Shown: piece by piece, positions 49,448 through 57,678 of the stretch
Numbering within the stretch: the stretch's first letter is position 1
Layout of the letters: each line of letters starts with the position of its first letter
Origin: Novosphingobium resinovorum
Lineage (GTDB): Bacteria; Pseudomonadota; Alphaproteobacteria; Sphingomonadales; Sphingomonadaceae
Length of the DNA stretch: 64,000 nucleotides
Direction of reading: 5' to 3'
Assembly (NCBI RefSeq): GCF_001742225.1
Contig: NZ_CP017075.1
Coordinates: forward strand, 1,860,001 to 1,924,000
Translations under genes and position numbers: made by a program
Notes under the pieces: model-generated
Database searches by the model: none
What the model was told of the DNA's origin: nothing
What the model saw: the letters and a program-made list of their open reading frames with translations, nothing else

Positions 49448-51034
49448 GTGACCTACCAGAGCAAGATCATCGAAGCCGGTAATACGATCGGCACCGAGAC
49501 CCACTGGAACGGGATCGAGGCCGAATCGGTCGCCCGCATGCGCCTGCAGAACCGCTTCCAGACCGGCCTCGACATCGCCCGCTACACCGCGCGCATCATG
49601 CGCGAGGACATGGCGGCCTACGATCTCGACCCCGCCAACTACACGCAGTCGCTGGGCTGCTGGCACGGGTTCATCGGCCAGCAGAAGATGATCTCCATCA
49701 AGAAGCACTTCGGCACCACCAAGGGGCGCTACCTGTACCTCTCGGGCTGGATGGTCGCGGCGCTGCGCAGCGAGTTCGGCCCGCTGCCCGACCAGTCGAT
49801 GCACGAGAAGACGTCGGTTCCGGCGCTGATCGAGGAACTGTACACCTTCCTGCGCCAGGCTGACGCGCGTGAGCTGGGCGGCCTGTTCCGCGATCTCGAC
49901 AAGGCCCGCGAGGGCGGCGACGAAGTCGAGGCCAAGCGCATCGAGCACGCCATCGACGCCTACGAAACGCACGTTGTGCCGATCGTCGCCGACATCGACG
50001 CGGGCTTCGGCAACGCGGAGGCGACTTACCTCCTCGCCAAGAAGTTCATCGAGGCGGGCGCCTGCTGCATCCAGATCGAGAACCAGGTCTCGGACGAAAA
50101 GCAGTGCGGCCACCAGGACGGCAAGGTCACCGTCCCGCACGAGGACTTCATCGCGAAGATCCGCGCGGTCCGCTACGCCTTCATGGAACTGGGCGTCGAT
50201 GAGGGCCTGATCGTGGCGCGCACCGACTCGCTCGGCGCCGGCCTCACCAAGCAGATCGCCTTCACCCGTGAAGCGGGCGACATCGGCGACCAGTACAACG
50301 CCTTCCTCGATTGCGAGGAAGTCGAGACGGTGGGCCACGGCGACGTCCTGATCAGCCGTGACGGCAAGCTGCTTCGCCCCAAGCGCCTGCCCAGCAACCT
50401 CTACCAGTTCCGTTCGGGAACCGGCGAGGACCGCTGCGTGCTCGACAGCATCCACGCCCTGCAGAACGGCGCGGACCTGCTGTGGATCGAGACCGAGAAG
50501 CCGCACATCGGCCAGATCGGCGGAATGGTCAGCCGCATCCGCGAGGTGATCCCAAACGCCAAGCTGGTCTACAACAACTCGCCCAGCTTCAATTGGACGC
50601 TCAACTTCCGCCAGCAGGTCTTCGATGCCTGGCAGGCGGCGGGCAAGGACGTCTCGGCCTTCGACCGGGCGCGCCTGATGAGCATCGACTACGACGCCAC
50701 CGAGCTGGCGGCAGAGGCCGACGAGCGCATCCGCACCTTCCAGAAGGACGCGGCGCGCGAGGCGGGCATCTTCCACCACCTCATCACCCTGCCGACGTAC
50801 CACACCGCCGCGCTGTCGACCGACAATCTGGCGAAGGAATACTTCGGTGATGCCGGGATGCTCGGCTACGTGAAGGGCGTGCAGCGCGAGGAGATCCGCC
50901 AGGGTATCGCCTGCGTGAAGCACCAAAACATGGCCGGCTCCGACCTCGGCGACGACCACAAGGAATACTTCGCGGGTGAAGCCGCCCTGAAGGCCGGCGG
51001 CGCGCACAACACGATGAACCAGTTCGCGGCCTGA
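49448..51034 (+). CDS. aceA: Isocitrate lyase
   Basis: The 528-residue protein starts at GTG 49448 (MTYQSKIIEAGNTIG) after GAGGAA. The catalytic loop KQCGH (residues 218-222, Cys220) and DIDAGFGN are visible. It belongs to the long form of ICL found in Pseudomonas-type bacteria, not the 430-residue E. coli type. It splits isocitrate into glyoxylate and succinate for growth on acetyl-CoA. No malate synthase gene is adjacent; a 56-residue protein follows. Confidence 0.97.
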   Translation: MTYQSKIIEAGNTIGTETHWNGIEAESVARMRLQNRFQTGLDIARYTARIMREDMAAYDLDPANYTQSLGCWHGFIGQQKMISIKKHFGTTKGRYLYLSGWMVAALRSEFGPLPDQSMHEKTSVPALIEELYTFLRQADARELGGLFRDLDKAREGGDEVEAKRIEHAIDAYETHVVPIVADIDAGFGNAEATYLLAKKFIEAGACCIQIENQVSDEKQCGHQDGKVTVPHEDFIAKIRAVRYAFMELGVDEGLIVARTDSLGAGLTKQIAFTREAGDIGDQYNAFLDCEEVETVGHGDVLISRDGKLLRPKRLPSNLYQFRSGTGEDRCVLDSIHALQNGADLLWIETEKPHIGQIGGMVSRIREVIPNAKLVYNNSPSFNWTLNFRQQVFDAWQAAGKDVSAFDRARLMSIDYDATELAAEADERIRTFQKDAAREAGIFHHLITLPTYHTAALSTDNLAKEYFGDAGMLGYVKGVQREEIRQGIACVKHQNMAGSDLGDDHKEYFAGEAALKAGGAHNTMNQFAA

Positions 51035-51121
51035 GCCGCACCACACTTGGAGGAAGCCGGGGGACGGTCCCCCGGCAACTTGGGGAAGCAACCCGATAAG
51101 CAAGCAAGGAAAGGACATAGC

Positions 51122-51292
51122 ATGACCACCATGACCGCAGAACCGACCCGCGCTCGCGCGGTGCTCTCGAACGAGGACTTCAAGCTTCTTCAGGAAGCCG
51201 TCGTCTTCTATCTCAAGGCACACGAGGACGATCCGATCTCGTCCAAGTACTCCAACCTCTATCACCGTCTCGGCAGCGCGATCCGCCGCTGA
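51122..51292 (+). CDS. Small conserved-looking protein
   Basis: The 56-residue protein starts at ATG 51122 after AAGGAAAGGA. It reads MTTMTAEPTRARAVLSNEDFKLLQEAV... and ends LYHRLGSAIRR, mostly helical and soluble with no signal. It follows aceA by 87 bases, possibly in the same transcript, and a hairpin terminator lies beyond. A longer frame upstream begins in the gap and is not favoured. Function not recognised. Confidence 0.7.
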   Translation: MTTMTAEPTRARAVLSNEDFKLLQEAVVFYLKAHEDDPISSKYSNLYHRLGSAIRR

Positions 51293-51326
51293 GGCAGCTC
51301 AAGAGTTTTCCTGGGGAGGAAAGCTT

Positions 51327-51354
51327 GGCCCGTCGCACCCGTGTGCGGCGGGCC
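51327..51354 (+). terminator. Terminator of the aceA transcript
   Basis: GGCCCGTCGCAC (51327-51338) pairs with GTGCGGCGGGCC (51343-51354, one G-U pair) across a CCGT loop; the following ATTTGC is only weakly U-rich. Confidence 0.55.
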
Positions 51355-51577
51355 ATTTGCATTGGAGCGAAGAGGGGGGACATGAACGGCCGTCTTCGCG
51401 CAACTGCGAAGGCGCCCGGTCAGCTTGCGTCAATCATATCGGCCTAACCTGCGCCTTGCGACGTCACCGGAATCAAGGATGCAACGAAGTGCGAAGGTTC
51501 GCTTCCAGCGTTAGCCGACTGCCCGAATTCCGGGCGATCGGCGCCCCGCGGTTACCAAAAGTTCATGCTCCAGACCC

Positions 51578-53758
51578 TTGAAATTGCGCGCCCCGCTTCG
51601 TCATACCTTTGTCGCCATAGGGCAGAAAATTAACCACCTGCCTCATAGCCTGCTCCAAACCAGATGGGGATCTGCGTTGTATTTGGGGCTTAAACAGGAC
51701 GTAACCGGCGAGGAACTCGCGCTCGCCATCGCGGAGCGCGGAGACCTGCCTTCGCTCGACACCGCGCTTCAGGCGGCCTCGCTCGCCGAGACGCGGCTGC
51801 GCGAGGTGATCGAGGCAATTCCGCAAGGCATCGTCTTCCTTGACGAGGAGGATCGCTACATCCTCTGGAACGAGCAGTACGCCCAGATCTACGAGAAGTC
51901 GGCCGACCTGCTGGTGCCCGGCGCCAAGCTGGGCGACGCGCTGCGCATCGGCATCGCGCGGGGCGACTACCCCGAAGCGGCCGGGCGCGAGGAGGAATGG
52001 CTCGCCAGCCGCCTCGCACTGCTGCGCCAGCCTTCGCACCGCCACGAGCAGTGGCTGTCGAACGGCCGCTGCATCATGATCGAGGAACGCCGCCTCGAAA
52101 GCGGCGGCTCGATCGGCGTGCGCGTGGACATCACCGACCTCAAGCAGAAGGAAGACGCCTTCCGCCTGCTGTTCGAACGCAATCCGCTGGCGATGTTCGT
52201 CTACGACCCCGAAAGCGGCTGCATCCGCACCGCCAACGAGGCCGCCTGCGCCCTGTTCGGCTACACCCCGCGCGAAATGGCGGACCTCCCGGCCGGTGAT
52301 CTGTTCCCCGAGACTTCGCGCGCCCACGCTGCGGAATTGCTCGTCACCGACCGCGCCGATACCGGCGACAGCTGGAAGATGCTGCGGCGCGACGGCACCG
52401 CGATCGAGACCGTGATCGCCACGCGCGTCTCCGACCTCGAGGGCTTTTCCGGCACCATCGTCTCGATCTTCGACGTCACCGAACGACGCCGCATCGAGCA
52501 GCGCATGGCGCACATGGCACGCCACGACGAACTGACCGGCCTCGCCAACCGCGCCCATTGCCGCGCCCAGCTCAACGACTTGCTGACGAACGCCGGCCCG
52601 CAGGAAACGGCAACGCTGGCGATGATCGACCTCGATCATTTCAAGCCGGTCAACGACACCTACGGCCACCACTTCGGCGACATCGTCCTGACCGAAGCGG
52701 CGCGGCGCATGCGCGAGCTGATCCCGCCCGAGGCCCTGCTGTGCCGCATCGGCGGCGACGAATTCGCGCTGATCTTCCGCCGCTCGAGTCTGACGCAGGC
52801 GGAACTGGTGGCCAAGTCGATCATCACCACCCTGTCCGAGCCCTTCTTCGTGCAGGGCCACATGATCCACATCGGCGCAACGATCGGCTTCGCCTCCGCG
52901 CCTTACGATACCCGCGATCCCGAGACGCTGCTGCGCTACGCCGACCTTGCGCTCTACGCTGCCAAGGGCGAGCGGCGCGGAACCTGCCGCAGCTTCGAAG
53001 CCGGGATGGACGCCGCCGCGCAGGAGAAGAACCGCCTCGAGATCGACTTGCGCGCCGCCGTGCGCGAGGGCGGGCTGGCAGTGCACTACCAGCCGATCGT
53101 CGATCTCCAGAGCGGGCAGGTCGAATGCTACGAAGCGCTGCTGCGCTGGAACCATCCCGAGCGCGGCGCGGTGCCGCCCGACGTCTTCGTGCCGCTCGCC
53201 GAGGAGATCGGCCTGATCGACCAGATCGGCCGCTTCGTGCTCGGCAGCGCCTGCAGCGCAGCGATGCAATGGCCAGACCACGTCAAGGTCGCGGTCAACG
53301 TCTCGCCGCTGCAGTTCCGCAACGGCAACCTGCTGAGCACGGTGATCAACGCTCTCTCCACCTCCGGCCTCGCCGCCGAGCGTCTGGAACTGGAGATCAC
53401 CGAGGCGGTGCTGATGGAGAAAGGCCCGCGTCCTTCAGCGATCATCCGCAACTTGCGCGCCTTCGGCATCGGCATCTCGCTCGACGATTTCGGAACCGGC
53501 TACTCTTCGCTGAGCTACCTGCTCAACTACCCCTTCACCAAGATCAAGATCGACAAGTCGTTCATCCTGAACCTGCACCATGAAGCCAATTCACGCGCTG
53601 TCATCCGCGCCGTGATCGGGCTCGGCCGCAGTCTCGGCCTGATCGTCACCGCCGAGGGGATCGAGAGCGACATGGAGCGCGAATACCTGCGCGACGAAGG
53701 CTGCACGCAGGGACAGGGCTATCTGTTCGGCAAGGCGATGCCGGCGATGACCAATTAA
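51578..53758 (+). CDS. PAS-PAS-GGDEF-EAL cyclic-di-GMP protein
   Basis: The 726-residue frame begins at TTG 51578, for which no strong site exists; a later start is possible. Two PAS-like sensor domains (about 75-190, 195-305), GGDEF (residues 392-396) and EAL (519-521) follow; EAL partners DDFGTGYSSLSYL and KIDKSF are present. Both enzyme motifs look intact, so synthesis and hydrolysis of c-di-GMP are possible. The RxxD inhibitory site is not seen before GGDEF. No transmembrane helix is clear, so it is probably cytoplasmic. Confidence 0.88.
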   Translation: MKLRAPLRHTFVAIGQKINHLPHSLLQTRWGSALYLGLKQDVTGEELALAIAERGDLPSLDTALQAASLAETRLREVIEAIPQGIVFLDEEDRYILWNEQYAQIYEKSADLLVPGAKLGDALRIGIARGDYPEAAGREEEWLASRLALLRQPSHRHEQWLSNGRCIMIEERRLESGGSIGVRVDITDLKQKEDAFRLLFERNPLAMFVYDPESGCIRTANEAACALFGYTPREMADLPAGDLFPETSRAHAAELLVTDRADTGDSWKMLRRDGTAIETVIATRVSDLEGFSGTIVSIFDVTERRRIEQRMAHMARHDELTGLANRAHCRAQLNDLLTNAGPQETATLAMIDLDHFKPVNDTYGHHFGDIVLTEAARRMRELIPPEALLCRIGGDEFALIFRRSSLTQAELVAKSIITTLSEPFFVQGHMIHIGATIGFASAPYDTRDPETLLRYADLALYAAKGERRGTCRSFEAGMDAAAQEKNRLEIDLRAAVREGGLAVHYQPIVDLQSGQVECYEALLRWNHPERGAVPPDVFVPLAEEIGLIDQIGRFVLGSACSAAMQWPDHVKVAVNVSPLQFRNGNLLSTVINALSTSGLAAERLELEITEAVLMEKGPRPSAIIRNLRAFGIGISLDDFGTGYSSLSYLLNYPFTKIKIDKSFILNLHHEANSRAVIRAVIGLGRSLGLIVTAEGIESDMEREYLRDEGCTQGQGYLFGKAMPAMTN

Positions 53759-53788
53759 GGTAATCCCGCCGCCCTTCGTCTCCCACAT

Positions 53789-53868
53789 TTCGTCATTGCG
53801 AGCGTAGCGAAGCAATCCAGGGCAGTTGAACGCCGCCCTGGATTGCTTCGCTACGCTCGCAATGACGA
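53789..53868. repeat. Dispersed inverted repeat, CGTCATTGCGAGC family
   Basis: Perfect 35-base arms (53789-53823, 53834-53868) with a 10-base spacer, between convergent genes. Related copies at 9679 and 44911. Confidence 0.9.
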
Positions 53869-53882
53869 AGGTTGGGTGAACC

Positions 53883-54527
53883 TCACGCCGCCAAGGCCCG
53901 GCGGCAGAACTGCCACAATTCGCCAGCCAGTTCCTCGCGCCCGGTGCGGTCGGGAATACCCTCCTCCTCCGCCAGCAGCACCGTATGCACGGTGGTCGAT
54001 ACGAGGTTGTAGACCAGCCGTGCCTGCAGTTGCGGATCGGCCCGCCGGAAGGCCCCGACGGCGATGCCGTCCGCGACATGCCCGGCGATCAGGTCGAGCA
54101 GCGGCTCCAGCGCCGAGTTCAATTCCCCCTGCCGCGTCTGGGCGAGCCGCAAGTGCTCGCGGCTGAGCGCCGCCCCGCGCCGGTTCGCGCCCAACCGGTC
54201 CTGCCCGAGCTGGCCGACCACGATTCCCGTCACGATCGCCCGCAGCGCCTCCACCGGCCCCTCGCAGCGCGCAGTAATGTCTCGGAACTGCAGTGCCGCC
54301 GTCCGCAGCGAGCTGTCGAACACCGCCAGCACGAGGTCGTCCTTGCCCTGGAACCGTTCATAGAACGCCCGCCGCGCCAACCCTGCCCGCGCCAGCACCG
54401 CGCGGATCGTCAGGCCCTCCAGCCCCGATTCGTCGAGCAGGTCGTAGGCGGCACGGATGAGCAGCAACGCGCGGTCGCCCTCGGGTGCTTCGGGCGCGGT
54501 GAACAGCGGCGGATAGGCGGTCGTCAT
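53883..54527 (-). CDS. TetR family transcriptional regulator
   Basis: The 214-residue protein starts at ATG 54527 (MTTAYPPLFTAPEA). An N-terminal TetR HTH is visible (LLDESGLEGLTIRAVLARAGLARRAFYERFQGKDDLVLAVF), followed by a ligand-binding domain of the TetR type. It is divergent from the ferredoxin gene, and a perfect palindrome (54613-54629) lies between them. It probably represses itself and the ferredoxin-P450 unit. Confidence 0.88.
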   Translation of the reverse strand: MTTAYPPLFTAPEAPEGDRALLLIRAAYDLLDESGLEGLTIRAVLARAGLARRAFYERFQGKDDLVLAVFDSSLRTAALQFRDITARCEGPVEALRAIVTGIVVGQLGQDRLGANRRGAALSREHLRLAQTRQGELNSALEPLLDLIAGHVADGIAVGAFRRADPQLQARLVYNLVSTTVHTVLLAEEEGIPDRTGREELAGELWQFCRRALAA

Positions 54528-54612
54528 CCTTGAAGCGCTACGCCCGCGTGGGGCCCCGGTCCAGTCCTGCGTCGATGCGATTGACTTGGCCGCCCTCAAG
54601 CGCGTACAAGAA

Positions 54613-54629
54613 TGAGAACAATGTTCTCA
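54613..54629. promoter_or_regulatory. TetR-type palindromic operator
   Basis: TGAGAACAATGTTCTCA has perfect 8-base arms around a central base, in the gap between the tetR and ferredoxin genes. A related half-palindrome, GAGAACAATGTTTC, lies at 38230 before the receptor gene. Confidence 0.65.
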
Positions 54630-54651
54630 CAGGACAACGAGAGAGGAAACC

Positions 54652-54978
54652 ATGCCGCAGATCACTTACGTCGATCACGACGGACACCAGACGCGCGTTG
54701 ACATACCGCTTGGCGAGAATGTCATGCGCGGGGCGCTGTACAACGGCATCGAGGGCATCGTCGGCGAATGCGGCGGCGGCCTCTCGTGCGCGACCTGCCA
54801 TTGCTACGTGGACGAGGACTGGGTCGATACGGTGGGCGGTCCCTCGTCCGACACCGAGGCCGAACTGCTCGAAGCGGTAGCCACCGAACTGCGACCGGCC
54901 AGCCGCCTCTCATGCCAGATCGAGATCACCTCCGCGCTGGACGGGCTGATCATCCATCTGCCCGAAACGCAGTTCTGA
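54652..54978 (+). CDS. Plant/adrenodoxin-type [2Fe-2S] ferredoxin
   Basis: The 108-residue protein has the cluster ligands of an adrenodoxin/putidaredoxin type ferredoxin: C-x5-C-x2-C in GECGGGLSCATCHCYV, and the fourth Cys in SRLSCQIEI. It should donate electrons to a P450, and the P450 gene starts 14 bases downstream. No ferredoxin reductase is encoded in the window. It may also serve the P450 at 46305. Confidence 0.92.
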   Translation: MPQITYVDHDGHQTRVDIPLGENVMRGALYNGIEGIVGECGGGLSCATCHCYVDEDWVDTVGGPSSDTEAELLEAVATELRPASRLSCQIEITSALDGLIIHLPETQF

Positions 54979-54992
54979 AGGGAGAGGACGAC

Positions 54993-56252
54993 ATGCCTAT
55001 CGACGCCGCCAATCCCGTGCCCCCCAGCTTCCCGCGCAATGTCGGGATGGACCAGGTGCCCGCCCACGTTCCGCCCGAACTGATCCGCCAGTCGGGCCTC
55101 ACCGTCGGGCCGGACTTCCTTGCGAACCCGCACGACTTCATGGCCGCGCTGCATGAAAAGCAGCCGCCCATCTACTACGACGTCAGCCCGATGGGGAACA
55201 TGTGGCACCTCATCAAGCATGAGGACGCGCTGTTCGGCCTGCGCCACCCGGACATCTTCTCGAACGAGGGCGCCACGCCCTTCCCGCGCGATCCGGACGA
55301 CTATTTCTACTTCATCCCGATCGAGATCGACCCGCCGCATCACCGCAAGTACCGCAACATCGTCGATCCGGTGTTCAGCCCGCAGGGCGTGCTCAAGCTG
55401 GAGGAACAGATCCGCCAGCGCGCCAACGGGTTGATCGACGAGATCGAGGCGAAAGTCGCCGCCGGAGGGACTTGCGAGTTCACCGAGGACTACGGCCGCC
55501 CGCTGCCGGTCACGGTGTTCCTCGACATCATGGGCCTGCCACAGGACATGCGCGACGAGTTCGTGGACTGGGCGATGAAACTCCTCCATTCGAACGACCG
55601 CGCGGTGATGGGCGAGACGATGGGCAAGATCACCGCCTATCTGCGCCAGGCGATCGAGGACAAGAAGGCGAATCCCGACGACGGCGTCGTCAGCCGCATC
55701 GCCCACTCCGCGCCGGACGGCGTGCCGCTCTCGGACAAGGAGATCTTCGGCTTCGCCTGCTTCCTGTTCATCGCCGGGCTCGACACCGTGTTCGCGACGC
55801 TGAACAATATCTGGCTCTACCTTGCCGAGAATCCGGACAAGCTCGCGGAAATCCACAGCCGCCCGCAGGACATCGACAAGATCGTCGAAGAACTGCTGCG
55901 CCGCTGGTCGGTGACGTTCTCGGGTCGGGTCCTCGACAAGGACTACGAGATGCGCGGCGTGCAGATGAAGAAGGGGGACCGCGTCACCTTTGTCCTGCCC
56001 GCCTGCAACTTCGACCCCGAAGTGTTCCCGAACCCCAAGGAGGTGGACTTCGACCGCCCGCGCAAGACGATCCTGGCCTTCACCGTAGGCGTCCACAGTT
56101 GCATGGGCGCACACCTCGCCCGGCTGGAAGTGAAGATCGCGCTGCAGGAATGGCTGAAGCGCATCCCGGCATTCTCGGTGAAGCCGGGCACGCGGATCGA
56201 GTACCGCCCCGGCGGCGTCATCGGGCCGGAGCACCTGCCGCTGGTCTGGTAG
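54993..56252 (+). CDS. Cytochrome P450 (CYP101-like)
   Basis: The 419-residue protein is read from ATG 54993, five bases after GGGAGAGG. It has the full I-helix motif AGLDT (261-265), ExxR (Glu300-Leu-Leu-Arg303), and heme-binding FTVGVHSCMG (Cys370). Sequence character (putidaredoxin-type partner, N-terminal PPSFPRNVGMDQVPAHVP) recalls terpene or camphor hydroxylases, which is only a suggestion. It follows the ferredoxin gene closely. Confidence 0.93.
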   Translation: MPIDAANPVPPSFPRNVGMDQVPAHVPPELIRQSGLTVGPDFLANPHDFMAALHEKQPPIYYDVSPMGNMWHLIKHEDALFGLRHPDIFSNEGATPFPRDPDDYFYFIPIEIDPPHHRKYRNIVDPVFSPQGVLKLEEQIRQRANGLIDEIEAKVAAGGTCEFTEDYGRPLPVTVFLDIMGLPQDMRDEFVDWAMKLLHSNDRAVMGETMGKITAYLRQAIEDKKANPDDGVVSRIAHSAPDGVPLSDKEIFGFACFLFIAGLDTVFATLNNIWLYLAENPDKLAEIHSRPQDIDKIVEELLRRWSVTFSGRVLDKDYEMRGVQMKKGDRVTFVLPACNFDPEVFPNPKEVDFDRPRKTILAFTVGVHSCMGAHLARLEVKIALQEWLKRIPAFSVKPGTRIEYRPGGVIGPEHLPLVW

Positions 56253-56256
56253 CCCG

Positions 56257-57141
56257 TCAGCCCACCTTGCGAGGCGGCCTTGCGAGAATATCCAGCAAGG
56301 CCGCCTCGAACGCTTGGGGGCGCTCGTACATCGCCCAGTGCCCGGCGTCCTCGACGACGCGGAACTCGGCGTCGGGCTGGACGGTACGCAGCGCCGCCTC
56401 CTGCGTGGCCGGGTCGGGATGCGGCAGGTCGAACGCGCCCCAGATCGCGTCTACAGCGACGCGGACCTCCGGAAGCACTTTGACCAGTCTGTCGGGAAGC
56501 ACCAGCGGCGGTGCATGAAGCCGCGCAGCCTTGGCAGTCGGCAGCAGCATGTGAATCGCAAGGTCGTCGGCGCTCTCGGGGTGATGGAGCATCAGCCCGA
56601 GCAGATTGGCCTTGAGAGCGGCGCGGCGCTCCTCCCCAACCAGACCGCTGATCCGGCCGAGGCGCGGGTGACCCATCGGCGTTCCCAGCCCGCCGCAGCC
56701 GACGATCACCAGCCTGCGCGCCGTGCCCGGATGCAGCGCCGCCAGATGCGCCAGCGCGACGCCGCCGAACGAGAAGCCGCACAAATCGGCAGGCATCTTT
56801 TCCGCGCCGAGGATCGCAGACAATCCCCGGGCAAGCGCGGCCGAGATGCCTGCATGGTCGTTGCTCGCGGGCATGGCCGAATCCCCGTGGCCCGGCAGGT
56901 CGGGCACGATCAGCCGCCGGTGGCGAGACAGTCGCTCTATGTTGCGGACCCAGTGCGTCCAGGACCCTTGCGCGCCATGTGCAAGGACAATCGGCGCCCC
57001 TTCGCCCCAGATTCGCCATGCCATCGTCCCGTCGCCGCACGGAGTTTGGACCCGCCTCGCCTGCGACTCGAGCGAATCAAGATAGATGGCCGGGCCGGTA
57101 CTCTGCTCGAATTTGCCGGTGTCGGTGCCCATTCGGGTCAT
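56257..57141 (-). CDS. Alpha/beta-fold hydrolase
   Basis: The 294-residue protein starts at ATG 57141 after GGAGAGAGG. The triad is visible: nucleophile Ser124 in GFSFGG, Asp238 near GAFDLPHP and His268 in DAGHWAMYERP. It resembles the MhpC/BphD-like hydrolases but the substrate is unknown. It is convergent with the P450 gene (stop codons five bases apart), with its promoter in the long gap towards the MATE gene. Confidence 0.88.
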   Translation of the reverse strand: MTRMGTDTGKFEQSTGPAIYLDSLESQARRVQTPCGDGTMAWRIWGEGAPIVLAHGAQGSWTHWVRNIERLSRHRRLIVPDLPGHGDSAMPASNDHAGISAALARGLSAILGAEKMPADLCGFSFGGVALAHLAALHPGTARRLVIVGCGGLGTPMGHPRLGRISGLVGEERRAALKANLLGLMLHHPESADDLAIHMLLPTAKAARLHAPPLVLPDRLVKVLPEVRVAVDAIWGAFDLPHPDPATQEAALRTVQPDAEFRVVEDAGHWAMYERPQAFEAALLDILARPPRKVG

Positions 57142-57678
57142 GCCTCTCTCCTTCGATCCCCATCGGATCATCGCAGGAGACGATGCGCAACAGGCACCCC
57201 GCAATCATCGCCGGGATGACAGCGCAGGACATGCAACACCGCAGAAACGCGCGGGAAATGGGCGAAGGAAAAATTGCATGCTGCGCAGCATGAAATGCAT
57301 TTCCCGCTTTGCCAAAGCCGGATTCTTGTGCAATGTGGTCGGTGAAAGGTTCATGTAACCTTACCGGTGTTGGGAGAGAGCGCGCCGGGGATGAGAAATC
57401 ACTCCGGCGCGCCGATTTCTTCGCATATGCAGCAGAAGCTGCCTGATCCACCAACTTTCAACAATCTCCCTGATTTACGCGGGTTTGGCAAGCCCTCATT
57501 GCGTGCGCTTTCCTTGTACCTTCAGCCGGGTATCGCACTGCAACATGCCGTGTCCTTAGGAAAACCGCCGATCCTGCTCCTCGAGTGATTCGCGAAGGTG
57601 GGACAATATGTCCTGATCGCAGCGGCGATTCTTCGGTTCGTTTGCCCCTGCGGGTGCGCTTGGCTAGATCCTGGTTCC
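57142..57678. other. Long intergenic region
   Basis: These 537 bases hold the promoter of the hydrolase gene, the structured stretch at 57275-57420 and the upstream region of the MATE gene. No reading frame here looks like a gene. Confidence 0.5.
57275..57420 (+). ncRNA. Candidate structured RNA with terminator
   Basis: CATGCTGCGCAGCATG (57277-57292) is a perfect palindrome, AAGGTT/AACCTT form a second stem near 57346-57362, and GCGCGCCGG (57380-57388) pairs with CCGGCGCGC (57404-57412) before ATTTCTT. The part TTTCCCGCTTTGCCAAAG-CCGGATTC resembles the promoter end of the sRNA units near 15769. No frame is credible. Confidence 0.3.
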
